6,759 nt of DNA from Nitrospirota bacterium (GCA_029858145.1 JAOUFP010000163.1:1-6759), one strand, 5' to 3'; positions 1 through 6,400 are shown, counted from the first letter of the stretch. The notes: a model not told the origin generated them from the letters alone. Program-made: numbers and translations.

Positions 1-702
1 TCGATACCGGGGAAAGAGACCACTCCTGAAGAGATTGTCAATGCCGCATTGCAGAACAACTGTAAAAGCATTTCCTATACCTATACTGAGCCGACGATCT
101 TTTTTGAGTTCGCCTACGACTGTGCCCGGCTTGCTCATGAAAAGGGGATAAAAAATGTTTTTGTAAGCAACGGGTATACCGGCAGAGAGGCCGTCAAACT
201 CATCGCCCCCTTTCTCGACGGAAATAATATCGACCTCAAGGGAAGCGACAAGTTCTACAGGGAAATCTGCGGTGCAAGGCTTGAACCCGTTAAGGAAACC
301 ATCAAGCTCATGAAGGAGCTTGGTGTCTGGGTGGAAGTCACTACGCTGGTCATACCTGACCTGAATGATTCGGACAAGGACCTTACCGACATAGCCGAGT
401 TTATCAGTTCAGTGGATGCCGCGATGCCGTGGCATGTCACGCAGTTTTATCCTACCTACAAGCTTCTCGATAAGCCGCGCACCCCGGTTTCGACACTGAG
501 AAGGGCACGGGAAATCGGGTTTAAGGCAGGCCTGAAGTATGTATACGAAGGCAATGTGCCGGGTGAAGGAGGAGAAAACAGCTATTGCCCCTCGTGTAAA
601 GAAATACTTATCGAGCGGTTCGGCTACAGCATATCAGCCAATCTCATCAAGGACAGCAGATGTCCGAAATGCAATACCTTCATAGAAGGCATCTGGACTT
701 AA
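1..702 (+). CDS. amrS: AmmeMemoRadiSam system radical SAM enzyme, C-terminal part (5' end outside window)
   Basis: The frame is open from base 1 and ends at TAA 700-702, giving 233 visible residues; family members are about 330-340 residues, so roughly the first 100, including the radical SAM CxxxCxxC cluster motif, lie upstream. A TTG at 49 is not the true start, because conserved sequence (TPEEIV) precedes it. Seen: SISYTYTEPTIFFE, the NVFVSNGY strand, NIDLKG, GVWVEVTTLVIP, PWHVTQFYPTY and a C-terminal pair of CxxC motifs (visible residues C196/C199 and C221/C224) ending in EGIW. This order is characteristic of AmrS/PflA-like proteins that accompany AMMECR1 and Memo domain proteins. The two CxxC pairs probably bind zinc or iron in a rubredoxin-like knuckle (inference). 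The family's reaction is not well established; it is expected to cleave S-adenosylmethionine reductively using a 4Fe-4S cluster. Its AMMECR1/Memo partners are not in this window. Family assignment is confident; function is not. Confidence 0.88.
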   Translation, partial: SIPGKETTPEEIVNAALQNNCKSISYTYTEPTIFFEFAYDCARLAHEKGIKNVFVSNGYTGREAVKLIAPFLDGNNIDLKGSDKFYREICGARLEPVKETIKLMKELGVWVEVTTLVIPDLNDSDKDLTDIAEFISSVDAAMPWHVTQFYPTYKLLDKPRTPVSTLRRAREIGFKAGLKYVYEGNVPGEGGENSYCPSCKEILIERFGYSISANLIKDSRCPKCNTFIEGIWT

Positions 703-741
703 CGGCGCACCTTCACCTGAAAAGTTTTTGTTTGTCCTGAA

Positions 742-787
742 GAAAAAATCGGCAATCCGTCAGGCTGCCCCCAAAAAGGCGATTGCC
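742..787 (-). terminator. Possible intrinsic terminator of the MFS-tsaB-rimI cluster
   Basis: Read on the minus strand, GGCAATC (787-781) pairs perfectly with GATTGCC (757-751). The loop of 23 bases can itself fold (GCC with GGC). Two bases after the stem comes a run of six T (748-743). The site lies about 170 bases beyond the rimI stop and faces the convergent amrS gene. The stem is short and the loop long, so it may be weak. No equally good terminator was seen on the plus strand after amrS. Confidence 0.42.
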
Positions 788-958
788 ACGGAGCAAAAGG
801 CAGGCATGTGAGCAGAAAAAGCTTTCAGTGCCTCACCTTTGCAGGACATCTGATAGCCGAAAAAACTGAACGGTTTTGTACAAACAGTCTGATTTCAACA
901 AAAGCCGGATTATGCGTATATGCATGTCCTGATCGATTGATAGCCGCACTTTTACGGA

Positions 959-1420
959 CTACGTTAATCGCAGCACCATGACGACCGCATCCTCAACAGG
1001 TGAGAGATAATAGGCCTTTCTCGTTCCAAGGAGAGCAAATCCGAATTTCTCATACATTTTCCGGGCGGTTTCATTCGAAACCCTTACTTCCAGAAAAACA
1101 GATCTGCAGCTGCCGGCTCTCATGACCGAAATGATCTCCTCAATAAGACGGGATGCAATCCCTCCCCCGCGGAAATCAGGGTGGACCGCAAGGTTAAGGA
1201 TATGTCCTTCATCAATAATGATGTTCGCGCAGAGATATCCCGCAACCCTTCGGCCTATTCTCGCAACACGCGTGACAGATACAGCCTTGAATAGTTCGTT
1301 GTAAAAAAGGGTTTCGGACCAGGGAGTTTCAAAGGAAGCATTTTCAATTGCGAGAATTTCCGGAAGGTCTTCAACTTTCATGTCATTGATGACCATTTCG
1401 CTCAGATCTTTTTCGCCCAT
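959..1420 (-). CDS. rimI: Ribosomal protein S18 alanine N-acetyltransferase (RimI family GNAT)
   Basis: A 153-residue single-domain GNAT enzyme that transfers acetyl from acetyl-CoA to the N-terminal alanine of ribosomal protein S18 in the cytoplasm. Seen: ENASFETPWS near the N-terminus (residues 26-35), the substrate-side strand ILNLAVHPDFR, the acetyl-CoA pyrophosphate loop RGGGIA (84-89), FLEVRVSN with E111, and KMYEKFGF with Y123. By alignment to Escherichia coli RimI, E111 and Y123 match the catalytic base Glu103 and acid Tyr115. The C-terminal YYLSPVEDAVVM segment is typical of RimI. Length is normal. The start at 1420 is preferred because GAGGTG lies just upstream; ATGs at codons 9 and 14 have poorer ribosome binding sites. 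The start overlaps the end of tsaB by 19 bases, which implies translational coupling. tsaB next to rimI is a common arrangement. Other protein N-acetylation targets cannot be excluded. Confidence 0.9.
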   Translation of the reverse strand: MGEKDLSEMVINDMKVEDLPEILAIENASFETPWSETLFYNELFKAVSVTRVARIGRRVAGYLCANIIIDEGHILNLAVHPDFRGGGIASRLIEEIISVMRAGSCRSVFLEVRVSNETARKMYEKFGFALLGTRKAYYLSPVEDAVVMVLRLT

Positions 1421-2094
1421 TTCACCTCTGCTTCAGATTTTCTTACGTAAAAAGGGACGGTCCCGGAAGCCACCGCATATTCACCTCTCATGGCCTTCTC
1501 CAGGCCAAGCATTGCCACGTTCGCAGGAGAAGGCACCATCTTGTCAGGAGGAGCGAAGGCTGCCCTGTCCTTCATCGAAGAGACAATGACTTCCCTGTAC
1601 AGCACCGCCCCTTCGCCTGCGAACAGCACCTTTTCCTGCAGTTTGTCCAGTAACGTTTCGGGCCTGACCGACACGCATTCAACAACCGCCGCAAAGTCAT
1701 TGCCTTCCCATCTGTATACCGCCGCATACACCTCGCTTTTTCTCGCATCAAGCATAAGACAAACCGGATACGTGCAGTACGGGAAATTCCACGCAAACGC
1801 ATCAAGGGTCGGGACAGTGACCACAGGCTTTCCCGTCGCGTAGGAAAGCCCCTTCACCGTGCTCAGACCTATTCTCAAGCCGGTAAATGACCCCGGTCCT
1901 ATCGCAACGGCAAATACGTCCAGATCGTCCAGTTTCAGCTCCGACTGGATGAGGGTGTTATTGACAGCCGTCATCAGCCTCTCCGAGTGCGTCGTCTTGA
2001 CATTAAGCCTTGTCTCGGCAATGAGCCCTGCTTTGTCATCCATGATCGCAACCCCGCCGAGCATTGTCGAGGTCTCAATAGAAAGAATCTTCAT
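1402..2094 (-). CDS. tsaB: tRNA threonylcarbamoyladenosine (t6A37) biosynthesis protein TsaB
   Basis: A 230-residue ASKHA-fold protein (formerly YeaZ) that binds TsaD and, with TsaE, forms the bacterial complex that transfers threonylcarbamoyl to A37 of ANN-decoding tRNAs. Seen: N-terminal MKILSIETST (phosphate-1-like strand), HSERL (36-40), the family hallmark IGPGSFTGLRIG (65-76), KGLSYATGKP, LDARKSEVYAAVY (115-127), PSPANVAMLGLE (188-199) and the C-terminal YVRKSEAEVKW. Length agrees with typical TsaB (about 220-240) and no catalytic TsaD domain is fused. TsaD, TsaC and TsaE are not in the window. The gene lies 54 bases downstream of the MFS gene on the same strand and overlaps rimI at its end. 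The start is well supported by the universal MKIL-type N-terminus, but no Shine-Dalgarno sequence precedes it (the bases are AACCTCC). A perfect TATAAT sits just upstream, so it may be translated from a leaderless transcript. Confidence 0.94.
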   Translation of the reverse strand: MKILSIETSTMLGGVAIMDDKAGLIAETRLNVKTTHSERLMTAVNNTLIQSELKLDDLDVFAVAIGPGSFTGLRIGLSTVKGLSYATGKPVVTVPTLDAFAWNFPYCTYPVCLMLDARKSEVYAAVYRWEGNDFAAVVECVSVRPETLLDKLQEKVLFAGEGAVLYREVIVSSMKDRAAFAPPDKMVPSPANVAMLGLEKAMRGEYAVASGTVPFYVRKSEAEVKWAKKI

Positions 2095-2101
2095 GGAGGT
2101 T

Positions 2102-2107
2102 ATTATA
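2102..2107 (-). promoter_or_regulatory. -10-like TATAAT immediately upstream of tsaB
   Basis: On the minus strand the hexamer is a perfect TATAAT (plus-strand ATTATA). Normal spacing would place the transcription start at about 2095, next to the first base of the tsaB ATG at 2094. The -35 region at 16-18 bases spacing (AACTTT or overlapping) matches the consensus poorly, so activity rests on the -10 alone. If active, it lets tsaB-rimI be transcribed independently of the MFS gene. Confidence 0.4.
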
Positions 2108-2148
2108 TCCGGTTCGCATTCAAAAAAGTTGAAACAGGAAGAAACTTA

Positions 2149-3360
2149 TCAGGCAGGCAGGTTCCCGCCGAGATATCGTTTTGCAAAAATACCCGATCCG
2201 ATAATGCACAATATCCCCGCCCCTGTAACCGCATGCGAAGTTCCGGCGGCATCAGCTACGACCCCCATGATTGCATTGCCTATCGGAACAGTGCCAAGGA
2301 AAACAAATGAATAAACCGACATTACCCTTCCCCTCAATTCATCAGGCACCGTAGTTTGCAGATAGCTGTTCGCTACCGCGAGATAACTGACCAAACCCCA
2401 GCCGCCGAGCGCTATTGCTATCAGTGAGATCCAAAATATCCCGGTTAAAGAAAAAATAAAGAGCGCGGCCGAAAAACAGAGTCCGGCAATAGACATAAAT
2501 CTTGTTTTATTCTTTATATCTCCTCGTGCGGCGATAGCCAACGCAGCGGTGAGAGCCCCTATACCGGATGCGCTCATAAGAAACCCCAACCCCTTGGCGC
2601 CCCGGTGAAAAACCTCCGCCGCAAAAACAGGGAGCAGACTGATGTAAGGCAGCCCTATGAGACTGAACACGGTTATAAGGAGAATCACGTGTATCAGTTC
2701 CCTGTTACGTCTGAGAAAGGCGATTCCTTCCATGAATTCACTCAGGACTCCCTTTGTTCCGATTCTGATTTCCCCCTTTGTCTGTATTCTCGCAAGAGCT
2801 GCCAGAACAGCGCCAAAGCTTACGGCGTTCAGAAAAAAGCAGGCGGGTATGCCAAGATAGGCAATTGCCAGGCCGGCGATCATGGGCCCTATGATCCTTG
2901 CGCCGTTAAACGCCGCGGAATTGAGGGCGATTGCATTCACGATATGTCCTTTGCCGACCATTTCAGCCAGAAAAGACTGCCGGGTGGGGATATCGATGGC
3001 ATTGATCGTTCCTAGAAAAAAGGCAAGCAGTGCGACATGCCAGACAGTCACTATGCCCAGACTGGTGAGAATCCCGAGAATTAATGCAGGGATGATCGAA
3101 AGCCCCTGTGTAATCAGAAGGAGGTTTCGCTTTGGAAACCTGTCTGCCAGCACGCCCCCCATGAGGGTAAAAAGAAGGATAGGAAGGGAATTGGCGGCAG
3201 CGACCATTCCGAGATAAAAAGGTGATTTTGTGAGGCTGTAGACAAGCCATCCCTGGGCGACGGACTGCATCCACGTCCCTGAAAGAGAGATGATCTGGCC
3301 GAACCAGAAGAGCCTGAAATCCCTGAATGAAAGCGCAGAAAAGCGTTCAGCATTTTGCAT
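2149..3360 (-). CDS. Major facilitator superfamily exporter, MFS_3/EntS-like
   Basis: An integral inner-membrane transporter of 403 residues with about twelve hydrophobic segments in two six-helix halves separated by a hydrophilic stretch (about residues 190-222). Seen: an N-terminal FRDFRLFWFGQIISLSGTWM block and QGWLVYSLTKSP, typical of the MFS_3 group that includes the enterobactin exporter EntS; the MFS motif A loop GGVLADRFPKR (68-78) between helices 2 and 3; NAIDIPTRQSF (120-130); and PDELRGRVMSVYSF (339-352) in the second half. Such proteins use the proton gradient for efflux; the substrate cannot be read from sequence. An in-frame ATG at 3438 would add 26 residues, but that extension (KQKSKGAKN...) is AT-rich, unlike the family N-terminus and lacks a ribosome site, so 3360 is preferred. 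No Shine-Dalgarno is visible at 3360 either. The gene is divergent from zur and ends with tandem stops (TGA TAA) 54 bases before tsaB. It could be zinc-regulated, but that is speculation. Confidence 0.9.
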   Translation of the reverse strand: MQNAERFSALSFRDFRLFWFGQIISLSGTWMQSVAQGWLVYSLTKSPFYLGMVAAANSLPILLFTLMGGVLADRFPKRNLLLITQGLSIIPALILGILTSLGIVTVWHVALLAFFLGTINAIDIPTRQSFLAEMVGKGHIVNAIALNSAAFNGARIIGPMIAGLAIAYLGIPACFFLNAVSFGAVLAALARIQTKGEIRIGTKGVLSEFMEGIAFLRRNRELIHVILLITVFSLIGLPYISLLPVFAAEVFHRGAKGLGFLMSASGIGALTAALAIAARGDIKNKTRFMSIAGLCFSAALFIFSLTGIFWISLIAIALGGWGLVSYLAVANSYLQTTVPDELRGRVMSVYSFVFLGTVPIGNAIMGVVADAAGTSHAVTGAGILCIIGSGIFAKRYLGGNLPA

Positions 3361-3365
3361 TTTAT

Positions 3366-3394
3366 ATATTAATACTTTAAAGAAATCGAAACAA
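3366..3394 (-). promoter_or_regulatory. Candidate promoter of the MFS gene
   Basis: On the minus strand a TTGTTT (3394-3389) and a TAATAT (3371-3366) are separated by exactly 17 bases. A partly overlapping TATTAA (3374-3369) is an alternative -10. Either would start transcription within about two bases of the ATG at 3360. Matches to consensus are moderate (3/6 and 4/6) in an AT-rich stretch, so chance resemblance is possible. Confidence 0.33.
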
Positions 3395-3476
3395 TTTTTT
3401 GCGCCTTTGCTTTTTTGCTTCCCGTCTATATTTCTCATTTCTGCAACAGGCAGTCTTCAAAGTTCCCTGCCGGGCA

Positions 3477-3497
3477 AATTGCAAATGATTTGCATTT
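3477..3497. promoter_or_regulatory. Probable Zur (Fur-family) operator
   Basis: The core TGCAAAT-G-ATTTGCA (3480-3494) is a perfect 7-1-7 inverted repeat. Extending to 3477-3497 gives nine complementary pairs out of ten arms. A 7-1-7 dyad is the known layout of Fur, Zur and PerR boxes, though the half-site sequence differs between species. It sits 20 bases before the first gene of a zinc-uptake operon whose product is a Fur-family regulator, and it overlaps the predicted -35 and spacer. Autorepression by zinc-loaded Zur is the natural reading (inference). Confidence 0.8.
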
Positions 3498-3507
3498 ATG
3501 CTAGTAT
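3479..3507 (+). promoter_or_regulatory. Candidate promoter of the zur-znuACB operon
   Basis: TTGCAA (3479-3484) and TAGTAT (3502-3507) are separated by exactly 17 bases, each matching the sigma-70 consensus at 4/6. The predicted start is about 3514, which is the A of the zur ATG. TATGCT (3497-3502) is an alternative -10 giving a leader of about five bases. The operator covers the -35 and most of the spacer, so bound repressor would exclude RNA polymerase. Confidence 0.45.
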
Positions 3508-3513
3508 CGGTTC

Positions 3514-3927
3514 ATGACGAACGACATAAAAAAGGTATTCAGAAACAACGGCAAATCATTCACGGGCTTGAGGTCTTCACTTCTGGACATTCTCGGGGCC
3601 GCTTCTTCCCCCCTGAGCCCGAAAGAGATCCGCGACTCATTTTCTCTGAATAAACCCGACCTCGCGTCAATTTACCGGAACCTCTCGCTTATGGAATCCC
3701 TCGGGATTGTTGACTGTGTGGACCTCGGTGAAGGCTTCAAAAGATACGAGATCAGCCGGCCGGAAAGCCACCGGCATCACGTCATATGCAGAAGCTGCGG
3801 AAAGATCGAGGATGTCCATGAATGCGGGCTGCAGGAAATGGAAAAAAAGATATTCAGAACGACCGGCTTTAAAACAGAGAAACACCGTCTCGAGTTTTTT
3901 GGAGTGTGCGCTGTATGCAGAAAATAG
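3514..3927 (+). CDS. zur: Fur-family zinc uptake regulator Zur
   Basis: A 137-residue Fur-family repressor. The N-terminal winged helix spans about residues 15-80: SPKEIRDSF, then the recognition-helix region DLASIYRNLSLMESLGIV, which is diagnostic of the family, then the wing with KRYEI. The dimerization domain holds the metal sites: SHRHHVICRSCGKIEDV with H86, H88, H89 and the structural-zinc pair C92/C95, H124 in EKHRLEFFG, and the second pair C132/C135 near the end. The Cys4 site is characteristic of zinc-stabilised Fur proteins. Assignment as Zur rather than Fur or PerR comes from its position as first gene of the znuACB operon and the dyad in front of it. With zinc bound it is expected to repress the operon. 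The end overlaps znuA by 13 bases. The ATG has no Shine-Dalgarno upstream; no better internal start exists, because the family domain begins soon after. Confidence 0.9.
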   Translation: MTNDIKKVFRNNGKSFTGLRSSLLDILGAASSPLSPKEIRDSFSLNKPDLASIYRNLSLMESLGIVDCVDLGEGFKRYEISRPESHRHHVICRSCGKIEDVHECGLQEMEKKIFRTTGFKTEKHRLEFFGVCAVCRK

Positions 3928-4826
3928 CCGTGTCTTATCCTGCAAAACTGATTCTCTTTTGTCTCTTCATTCTCTCTTTCCCGTTGCAGGTGTCTTGCGC
4001 ATCCGCGGAAAAGATGAAAGTCGTTGCGAGCATATTCCCTCTTGCTGACTTTGTCAGACAGGTTGGCGGCCCGAAGGTTGAAGTCATCCTCCTGCTGCCG
4101 GCCGGAGCGAGTCCCCACACCTATGAGCCTTCGCCAAAAGTCATTCAGGCGATATCCCGATCAAAACTATTTTTTAAAATAGGCTCCGGGCTTGAGTTCT
4201 GGGCGGACAGGCTTATAAAGTCAGCTGCTCCCGGAATCGGAATCGTTGATTCCTCTGCGGGCGTGGATCTTATCACTACGGGTTCCCATGACCATGCGGG
4301 CGGACACAGGCATCTCGCAGATGCCGATCCTCATATCTGGCTCGATCCGCTTATCTGCATGGAGATCATAAACAAGATAGAAACCGCGCTGTCAAAGGCA
4401 GATCCGTCAAACGCGCTCTATTACCAAAAAAATGCGTCTGTGTATCGTAGCAGGCTCAAAAAACTGGACAGGGAAATCGCGGAACGAACCGCATCCTTCC
4501 GCACAAGGGAATACGTGACGTTTCACCCGGCCTGGAACTACTTTTCGAGAAGATACGGACTGAAAGTGGCCGCGGTCATTGAAGAAGGTCCGGGGAAAGA
4601 GCCCTCTCCCAGACACGTCTACAGAATCATAGAAACGCTCAGGGGGCTGAACACGAGAGTAATTTTCGCGGAACCGCAGTTCAGTCCGAAAGTCGCCGAG
4701 ACGATAGCGAGGGAGGCCGGAGCACAGGTTTTGTTTCTTGACCCCGTCGGCGGACAGAAGAACAGGGAAACCTATATCGACATGATGAGGTATAACCTCG
4801 CGATCATGGAAAAGGCATTGCAATGA
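3915..4826 (+). CDS. znuA: Zinc ABC transporter substrate-binding protein ZnuA
   Basis: A 303-residue cluster A-I (TroA/ZnuA/AdcA type) periplasmic metal-binding protein that delivers zinc to ZnuB. The N-terminus has a signal peptide: a few charged residues, a hydrophobic core LILFCLFILSFPL and a likely signal peptidase I site after ASA (residues 29-31). A lone C28 has no good lipobox (QVSC), so lipoprotein status is doubtful. Metal ligands by family position: H68 in ASPHTYEP, H140 in DPHIWLDP, H204 in FHPAW and D276 in FLDPVGG. A histidine-bearing loop (H125, H127, H131, H133) precedes the second ligand, as in zinc rather than manganese members; it is short compared with some ZnuA loops. The ATG at 3915 is chosen because GGAG at 3901-3904 is ten bases upstream; an in-frame GTG at 3906 is too close to that site. 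It overlaps zur by 13 bases and znuC by four (ATGA). Confidence 0.93.
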   Translation: MQKIAVSYPAKLILFCLFILSFPLQVSCASAEKMKVVASIFPLADFVRQVGGPKVEVILLLPAGASPHTYEPSPKVIQAISRSKLFFKIGSGLEFWADRLIKSAAPGIGIVDSSAGVDLITTGSHDHAGGHRHLADADPHIWLDPLICMEIINKIETALSKADPSNALYYQKNASVYRSRLKKLDREIAERTASFRTREYVTFHPAWNYFSRRYGLKVAAVIEEGPGKEPSPRHVYRIIETLRGLNTRVIFAEPQFSPKVAETIAREAGAQVLFLDPVGGQKNRETYIDMMRYNLAIMEKALQ

Positions 4827-5599
4827 GTATCGCCATCGACATCAGGAACGTATCAGTCACGCTCAAAGGCAAAGAGATTTTAAAGAATATCAATTTTTCT
4901 CTTGAAGAGGGCAAATTCCTCGGAATCGTCGGACCAAACGGCGGAGGGAAAACGACGCTCATGAAGATCATTCTGGGGCTTATCCCCCCAACGTCAGGTT
5001 CAGTGGCTGTTTTTGGATCTCCCCCTGAAGCGCTGCTCCACGGAAACGGAATATTCGGCTACCTGCCGCAGCATCAGAATATCGATCCTAATTTTCCGTC
5101 AACCGCTCTTGGCATCGTCCTCATGGGAAGATTCCGGAAGGCGGGCTTTCTCAGATGGCCGGGGAAAAGAGACAGGGAAATAGCGCTGGAATGCATGTCC
5201 ATGATGGGCATAGAAGGCGTAAGGGACATGCAGTACAGCCAGTTGTCAGGCGGACAGCAGCAGCGGGTGTCAATAGCAAGAACGCTGGCTGGAGAGCCAA
5301 AGATACTCATTCTCGATGAGCCGAGCACCGGCATTGATGTCGTGGGACAGGAAGATTTCTACCATCTCCTCAAAGGTCTCCAGAGAAAGATGCACCTTAC
5401 GATACTTATGGTCTCCCATGACATAGGAACCGTTACGACCTATGTCGATGAAATCTCCTGCCTGAATATCAATCTCTACTATCACGGCAATCCCCTGGGG
5501 GCCCTCACCGACAAGGTGACGACCTCGCTCTACGGGAAGAACTTCGACCTGCTTATGCACACGGATGTATGCGATAAGTGCGAGAGGCTGAGGCCATGA
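4823..5599 (+). CDS. znuC: Zinc ABC transporter ATP-binding protein ZnuC
   Basis: A 258-residue cytoplasmic ABC ATPase that powers zinc import through ZnuB. All motifs are intact: Walker A GPNGGGKTT (37-45), Q-loop Q83 in LPQHQNID, signature LSGGQQQR (141-148), Walker B ILILDEP (161-167) with catalytic E166, D-loop region STGID, and H-loop H199 in VSHD. The sequence HQNIDPNFP after the Q-loop is typical of ATPases of the metal ABC-3 transporters. Length is usual. The C-terminus is odd: it ends with MHTDVCDKCERLRP, an H-x3-C-x2-C cluster (H246, C250, C253) that might bind zinc. The start ATG overlaps the znuA stop as ATGA, and the stop overlaps the znuB start the same way, indicating translational coupling in one operon. 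Without context this could serve manganese or iron, but the Zur gene and the histidine loop of ZnuA favour zinc. Confidence 0.93.
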   Translation: MSIAIDIRNVSVTLKGKEILKNINFSLEEGKFLGIVGPNGGGKTTLMKIILGLIPPTSGSVAVFGSPPEALLHGNGIFGYLPQHQNIDPNFPSTALGIVLMGRFRKAGFLRWPGKRDREIALECMSMMGIEGVRDMQYSQLSGGQQQRVSIARTLAGEPKILILDEPSTGIDVVGQEDFYHLLKGLQRKMHLTILMVSHDIGTVTTYVDEISCLNINLYYHGNPLGALTDKVTTSLYGKNFDLLMHTDVCDKCERLRP

Positions 5600-6399
5600 T
5601 GCCAGAGGTGTTCGGCTCTCCGTTCATGCAGAAGGCGTTCCTGGCGGGTATTCTTGTCAGCATACTCACCGGGCTTATCTCGGTCTTCATTGTTTTAAGA
5701 AAAATGTCCTTTATCGGCGCCGGCATATCGCACGCGGCATTCGGCGGTATCGCCATAGGCTTTTTTACCGGAATGAATCCCCTTGTCACGGCCATCCTCT
5801 ATTCAATCCTCGTCGCGATCGGAATCGAATCAACGGGAAGGAAAGGCAAAATATCCGAAGATGCCTCGATAGGCATCTTTTACTCGGTATCGATGGCCCT
5901 CGGGATAGCGCTTCTCAGTCTTTCGAAGTCCTACAATGTCGATCTCTTCGGTTATCTCTTCGGCAACATACTGGCCATTTCCCGGACCGATATACTGCTG
6001 ACGGTCATCACTTTTGTGGTCGTGTCCGGATTCATTCTCATGTTTTTGAAAGAGCTCTTTCTCTCCACCTACAATGAGGAGCTGGCGAAGGTGGACGGCG
6101 TTCCCGTGGTGCTTCTGAACACCTTTTTTCTGATAGCACTTGCGGTTTCTATTGTCATATCGATTCGCATCGTCGGAATAATCCTCGTCTCTGCCCTCCT
6201 GGTCATTCCAGGTGCAACCGCGCGCCTGTTCGCGAAGGGACTGATTTCAATGCTTGTTTTATCGTGTCTTACCGGCGTAGCCTCCGTAATTTTTGGTCTT
6301 TTGATATCATATCAATATGACATCGCGCCGGGAGCGTGCATTGTGCTTGTTTCAGCGTTAATTTTTTTCTTTTCCGTTGCGGCAAAAAAGAAAAGATGA
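5596..6399 (+). CDS. znuB: Zinc ABC transporter permease ZnuB (ABC-3 family)
   Basis: A 267-residue inner-membrane permease; a homodimer forms the zinc channel that couples to ZnuC and receives zinc from ZnuA. It has about seven to nine hydrophobic segments. Family landmarks: FIVLRKMSFIGAGISHAAFG (31-50; the SHA motif is conserved), the loop SEDASIGIFYS (87-97), DLFGYLFGNIL (116-126), the DGVP segment before a helix (167-170), IVGIILVSALLVIPGATA (192-209), and YDIAPGACIVL (241-251). It ends in a basic AAKKKR tail. The ATG at 5596 is chosen because it forms an ATGA overlap with the znuC stop; an adjacent ATG at 5599 is equally possible, while an in-frame GTG at 5578 would only add six residues inside znuC. 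It is the last gene of the operon. No convincing plus-strand terminator was seen after it. Confidence 0.92.
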   Translation: MMPEVFGSPFMQKAFLAGILVSILTGLISVFIVLRKMSFIGAGISHAAFGGIAIGFFTGMNPLVTAILYSILVAIGIESTGRKGKISEDASIGIFYSVSMALGIALLSLSKSYNVDLFGYLFGNILAISRTDILLTVITFVVVSGFILMFLKELFLSTYNEELAKVDGVPVVLLNTFFLIALAVSIVISIRIVGIILVSALLVIPGATARLFAKGLISMLVLSCLTGVASVIFGLLISYQYDIAPGACIVLVSALIFFFSVAAKKKR

Positions 6400-6400
6400 A

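Noticed and set aside
1490..2310. Several plus-strand open frames opposite tsaB and the MFS gene
   Set aside because: They are antisense shadows of strongly recognised genes, with low-complexity Ser/Thr/Pro-rich translations and no domain.
3361..3438. Longer MFS start at 3438 adding 26 residues
   Set aside because: The extension is AT-rich, lysine-heavy and unlike MFS_3 N-termini. The family-typical sequence begins right after the ATG at 3360.
3906..3914. GTG start for znuA at 3906
   Set aside because: The only ribosome-binding-like site (GGAG 3901-3904) is one base from it, but ten bases from the ATG at 3915, which also gives a normal signal peptide.
3996..3998. Lipoprotein cysteine (C28) in ZnuA
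   Set aside because: The residues before it (LQVSC) do not fit a lipobox, since position -3 is Gln, and an ASA signal peptidase I site follows directly. A lipoprotein is possible but not supported.
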